Origin: an uncultured Lachnospiraceae bacterium
GTDB taxonomy: Bacteria > Bacillota > Clostridia > Lachnospirales > Lachnospiraceae
Direction: 5' to 3'
NCBI GenBank assembly: GCA_900315495.1
Contig: OMZJ01000092.1
Span: forward strand, 1-38,306
DNA length: 38,306 nt
Part shown: positions 36,134 to 38,306 of the stretch, one piece after another
Position numbering within the stretch: the stretch's first letter is position 1
How the letters are laid out: the number at the start of each line of letters is the position of its first letter
Program-made: the position numbers and the translations under genes
The notes under the pieces: model-generated
What the model saw: only the letters and a program-made list of their open reading frames with translations
Database searches by the model: none
What the model was told of the DNA's origin: nothing

Positions 36134-37507
36134 ATGGCAAAGGAATATCGCACCATACAGGAAGTCACCGGTCCTCTGATGCTGGTCAAAGACGTCGAGA
36201 ACGTTAAATACCAGGAGATGGGTGAGATCGAGCTGGCGGACGGCGAGAAGAGAAGATGCCGTGTGCTGGAGATCGACGGCGGGAACGCCCTGGTTCAGCT
36301 GTTTGAATCCTCCACGGGCATCAACCTGTCCAACTCCAAGGTCCGCTTCCTGGGCCATCCGATGGAGCTGGGTGTTTCCGGCGATATGCTGGGGCGCGTC
36401 TTTGACGGCATGGGCAATGTCATCGACGGCGGCCCGGCGATTCTTCCGGAAAAGCATATGGACATCAACGGACTGCCGATGAATCCGGCGGCCCGGGAGT
36501 ATCCGGCTGAATTCATCCAGACGGGCGTATCCGCGATCGACGGACTGAACACGCTGGTCCGCGGCCAGAAGCTGCCGATCTTCTCGGCATCCGGCCTGCC
36601 GCACTCGCAGCTGGCCGCACAGATCGCCCGTCAGGCGAAGGTGCGCGGGACGAACGAGCCGTTTGCCGTGGTCTTCGCGGCCATGGGCATCACCTTCGAG
36701 GAGGCCAACTTCTTCCAGGAGTCCTTCCGCGAATCGGGAGCGCTGGACCGCACGGTCCTGTTCCTGAACCTGGCCAATGACCCGGCTGTCGAGCGGATTT
36801 CCACACCGCACATGGCACTGACGGCGGCGGAGTATCTGGCATTTGAGAAGGACATGCACGTCCTGGTCATCATGACTGATATCACCAACTACGCGGATTC
36901 GCTGCGTGAGATTTCGGCGGCGCGCAAGGAAGTGCCGGGCCGCCGCGGTTATCCCGGATACATGTATACGGACCTGGCGCAGATGTATGAACGCGCGGGC
37001 CGCCTGAAGGGCAAGAAGGGTTCCATCACCCTGATCCCGATTCTGACCATGCCGGAGGATGACAAGACGCACCCGATCCCCGACCTGACCGGCTACATCA
37101 CCGAGGGACAGATCATCCTGAGCCGTGAGCTCTACCGCCGCGGAATTCAGCCGCCGGTGGATGTCCTCCCCTCGCTGTCGCGTCTGAAGGACAAGGGAAT
37201 CGGCAAGGGCAAGACCCGCGAGGACCATGCGGCTACCATGAACCAGCTGTTCGCCGCCTACGCGAGAGGCAAGGATGCGAAGGAACTGATGCTGGTCCTC
37301 GGCGAAGCCGCGCTGACCGATATGGACCTTCTGTATGCGAAGTTTGCCGATGCGTTTGAGGAGAAATACCTCAACCAGGGTTACAATACGGACCGCAGCA
37401 TCGAGGAGACGCTGGACATCGGCTGGGATCTGCTGCGCATGCTGCCGCGGTCCGAGCTGAAGCGAATCAGCGATGAGCTGCTCGACCGGTACTACGAGAA
37501 GAAATAA
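36134..37507 (+). CDS. ntpB: V-type ATPase regulatory subunit B
   Basis: The 457-residue product resembles subunit A but has no P-loop: the corresponding position reads [15 protein letters not shown], as in all B subunits. Other marks are [22 protein letters not shown] and [32 protein letters not shown]. It alternates with A in the A3B3 head. It is followed by subunit D after 17 bases. Confidence 0.97.
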   Translation: MAKEYRTIQEVTGPLMLVKDVENVKYQEMGEIELADGEKRRCRVLEIDGGNALVQLFESSTGINLSNSKVRFLGHPMELGVSGDMLGRVFDGMGNVIDGGPAILPEKHMDINGLPMNPAAREYPAEFIQTGVSAIDGLNTLVRGQKLPIFSASGLPHSQLAAQIARQAKVRGTNEPFAVVFAAMGITFEEANFFQESFRESGALDRTVLFLNLANDPAVERISTPHMALTAAEYLAFEKDMHVLVIMTDITNYADSLREISAARKEVPGRRGYPGYMYTDLAQMYERAGRLKGKKGSITLIPILTMPEDDKTHPIPDLTGYITEGQIILSRELYRRGIQPPVDVLPSLSRLKDKGIGKGKTREDHAATMNQLFAAYARGKDAKELMLVLGEAALTDMDLLYAKFADAFEEKYLNQGYNTDRSIEETLDIGWDLLRMLPRSELKRISDELLDRYYEKK

Positions 37508-37524
37508 TCGGACGGGAGGAGAGA

Positions 37525-38190
37525 ATGGCCGGTTCACAGGTAAATCCTACCAGAATGGAGCTGACCCGCCAGAAACAGAAGCTGGTGACCGCCGTGAAGG
37601 GACACCGGCTTCTCAAGGACAAGCGGGATGAGCTGATGAGGCAGTTTCTGGATCTCGCCCGCGAGAACATGGAGCTGCGCAGAAAGGTGGAGGAGGGAAT
37701 CCGGAATGCCAACCGCAACTTTGTCCTGGCAAAGGCCGGAATGTCGGAGGAGGCCCTGAAATCTGCCCTGATGGCGCCGAAGCAGGAAGTCTATCTCACG
37801 GAGGGGAAGAAGAACGTCATGAGCGTCGACATCCCGGTGCTGGACTACAAGACCAGGACCGCCGACGAGAATGACATCTATTCCTACGGCTTTGCGTTCA
37901 CCTCCGGGGATCTGGACGGGGCGGTGAAGTCCCTCGCAGATGTGTTCCCGGATATGCTGAAGCTGGCGGAGGTGGAAAAATCCTGTCAGCTGATGTCGGC
38001 GGAGATTGAGAAGACGCGCCGGCGCGTGAATGCGCTGGAGCATGTGATCATCCCGCAGACGCAGGAAAACATCCGCTATATCTCCATGAAACTGGATGAG
38101 AATGAGCGCAGCACCCAGGTCCGCCTGATGAAGGTGAAGGATATGCTGCTGGAGGATGCGCATCATTACAAAGAGAGAGCAGAAGAGTGA
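37525..38190 (+). CDS. ntpD: V-type ATPase subunit D (central stalk)
   Basis: The 221-residue product begins NPTRMELTRQKQKLVTAVKGHRLLKDKRDELMRQF, the characteristic D-subunit helix that runs up inside the A3B3 head, and ends with a second long helix (RRRVNALEHVIIPQTQENIRYISMKLDENER). It is the rotating shaft. It is the last recognisable gene in the operon and is followed by palindromes, the last of which runs to the window edge. Confidence 0.95.
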   Translation: MAGSQVNPTRMELTRQKQKLVTAVKGHRLLKDKRDELMRQFLDLARENMELRRKVEEGIRNANRNFVLAKAGMSEEALKSALMAPKQEVYLTEGKKNVMSVDIPVLDYKTRTADENDIYSYGFAFTSGDLDGAVKSLADVFPDMLKLAEVEKSCQLMSAEIEKTRRRVNALEHVIIPQTQENIRYISMKLDENERSTQVRLMKVKDMLLEDAHHYKERAEE

Positions 38191-38258
38191 TCGTTCCGCA
38201 GGCTTTCCGGGAGGCAGACCTGCTGTCTGAAGGAAGGTTTGCAGTCTGAAAAAATTTT

Positions 38259-38272
38259 CCGGCCGCGGCCGG
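38259..38272. other. GC palindrome downstream of ntpD
   Basis: CCGGCCGCGGCCGG, with TTTT before and AGAAA after. On the minus strand the hairpin is followed by AAAATTTTTT, so it could also terminate a leftward gene beyond the window. Confidence 0.5.
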
Positions 38273-38286
38273 AGAAACCGAAGAGG

Positions 38287-38306
38287 AGCGCGGGAGGTCC
38301 CGCGCT
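38287..38306 (+). terminator. Likely V-ATPase operon terminator, cut by window end
   Basis: AGCGCGGG and CCCGCGCT form a perfect 8-bp stem around AGGT, ending at the last base. Any U-run lies outside the window. Confidence 0.55.

Noticed and set aside
34139..37537. A minus-strand open frame of more than 1,100 codons opposite ntpA and ntpB
   Set aside because: It lies wholly antisense to two well-conserved ATPase genes, has no family motifs, and is explained by GC-rich codon usage that removes stops on the other strand.

Overview
The window is a GC-rich stretch of a Gram-positive, anaerobic-type chromosome, most likely from class Clostridia and probably a Lachnospiraceae-like gut bacterium. 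The reasons are family content and signal style: a nine-gene V-type (A/V) ATPase operon with a bacterial Ntp-like order, a gap-pgk-tpiA glycolytic cluster, a sugar ABC importer without its own ATPase next to a YesM/YesN-type two-component system, a BMP-family nucleoside-binding lipoprotein, LTA-synthase-like and GH51 genes, AGGAGG ribosome sites and many intrinsic terminators. The taxonomic placement is inference. All genes but one (a DUF362 protein) lie on the + strand. I see no tRNA, rRNA, insertion sequence, prophage or CRISPR array.

Layout. 1-506: 3' end of a BMP/PnrA-type substrate-binding protein. 749-3022: a large exported protein with a Thr/Glu pentapeptide repeat. 3279-4310: a class II aldolase with a second, degenerate aldolase-like half. 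4489-5472 (-): a DUF362 protein convergent to it. 5753-7211: a Fur-family regulator overlapping a putative Mn/heavy-metal exporter. 7550-8110: an unrecognised helical protein behind its own strong promoter. 8329-11897: an M3 oligopeptidase, uridine phosphorylase and uridine kinase (peptide and pyrimidine salvage). 12033-18332: sugar-binding protein, two permeases, sensor kinase and AraC-type response regulator. 18469-18699: a small Thr-rich lipoprotein. 19064-22415: gap, pgk and tpiA, each separated by an intrinsic terminator. 23017-23238: an HPr-like protein without the phosphorylatable histidine. 23735-25978: GH51 arabinofuranosidase and ribulose-phosphate 4-epimerase (arabinan use). 26089-29335: LTA-synthase-like protein and a NudC-type NUDIX hydrolase. 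29507-38190: V-ATPase subunits H(G)-I-K-E-C-F-A-B-D.

How the parts fit. Carbohydrate capture (ABC importer under a two-component system, GH51 plus AraD) feeds glycolysis (gap-pgk-tpiA). An HPr paralog that keeps only the regulatory serine region could report glycolytic state. The V-ATPase proteolipid carries the full set of residues known to bind Na+ in Enterococcus hirae NtpK, so the operon probably links ATP to a sodium gradient. Several operons place a stem-loop straight after the gene whose product is needed in the largest amount (binding protein, GAPDH, proteolipid).

I did not find a clearly new multi-gene system. The best leads are the Na+ signature of the ATPase, the HPr-like protein with its palindrome-marked promoter, an orphan terminator that may end a small RNA, degenerate tandem repeats before tpiA, a shared C-terminal tail on two unrelated exported proteins, and the aldolase/pseudo-aldolase fusion.
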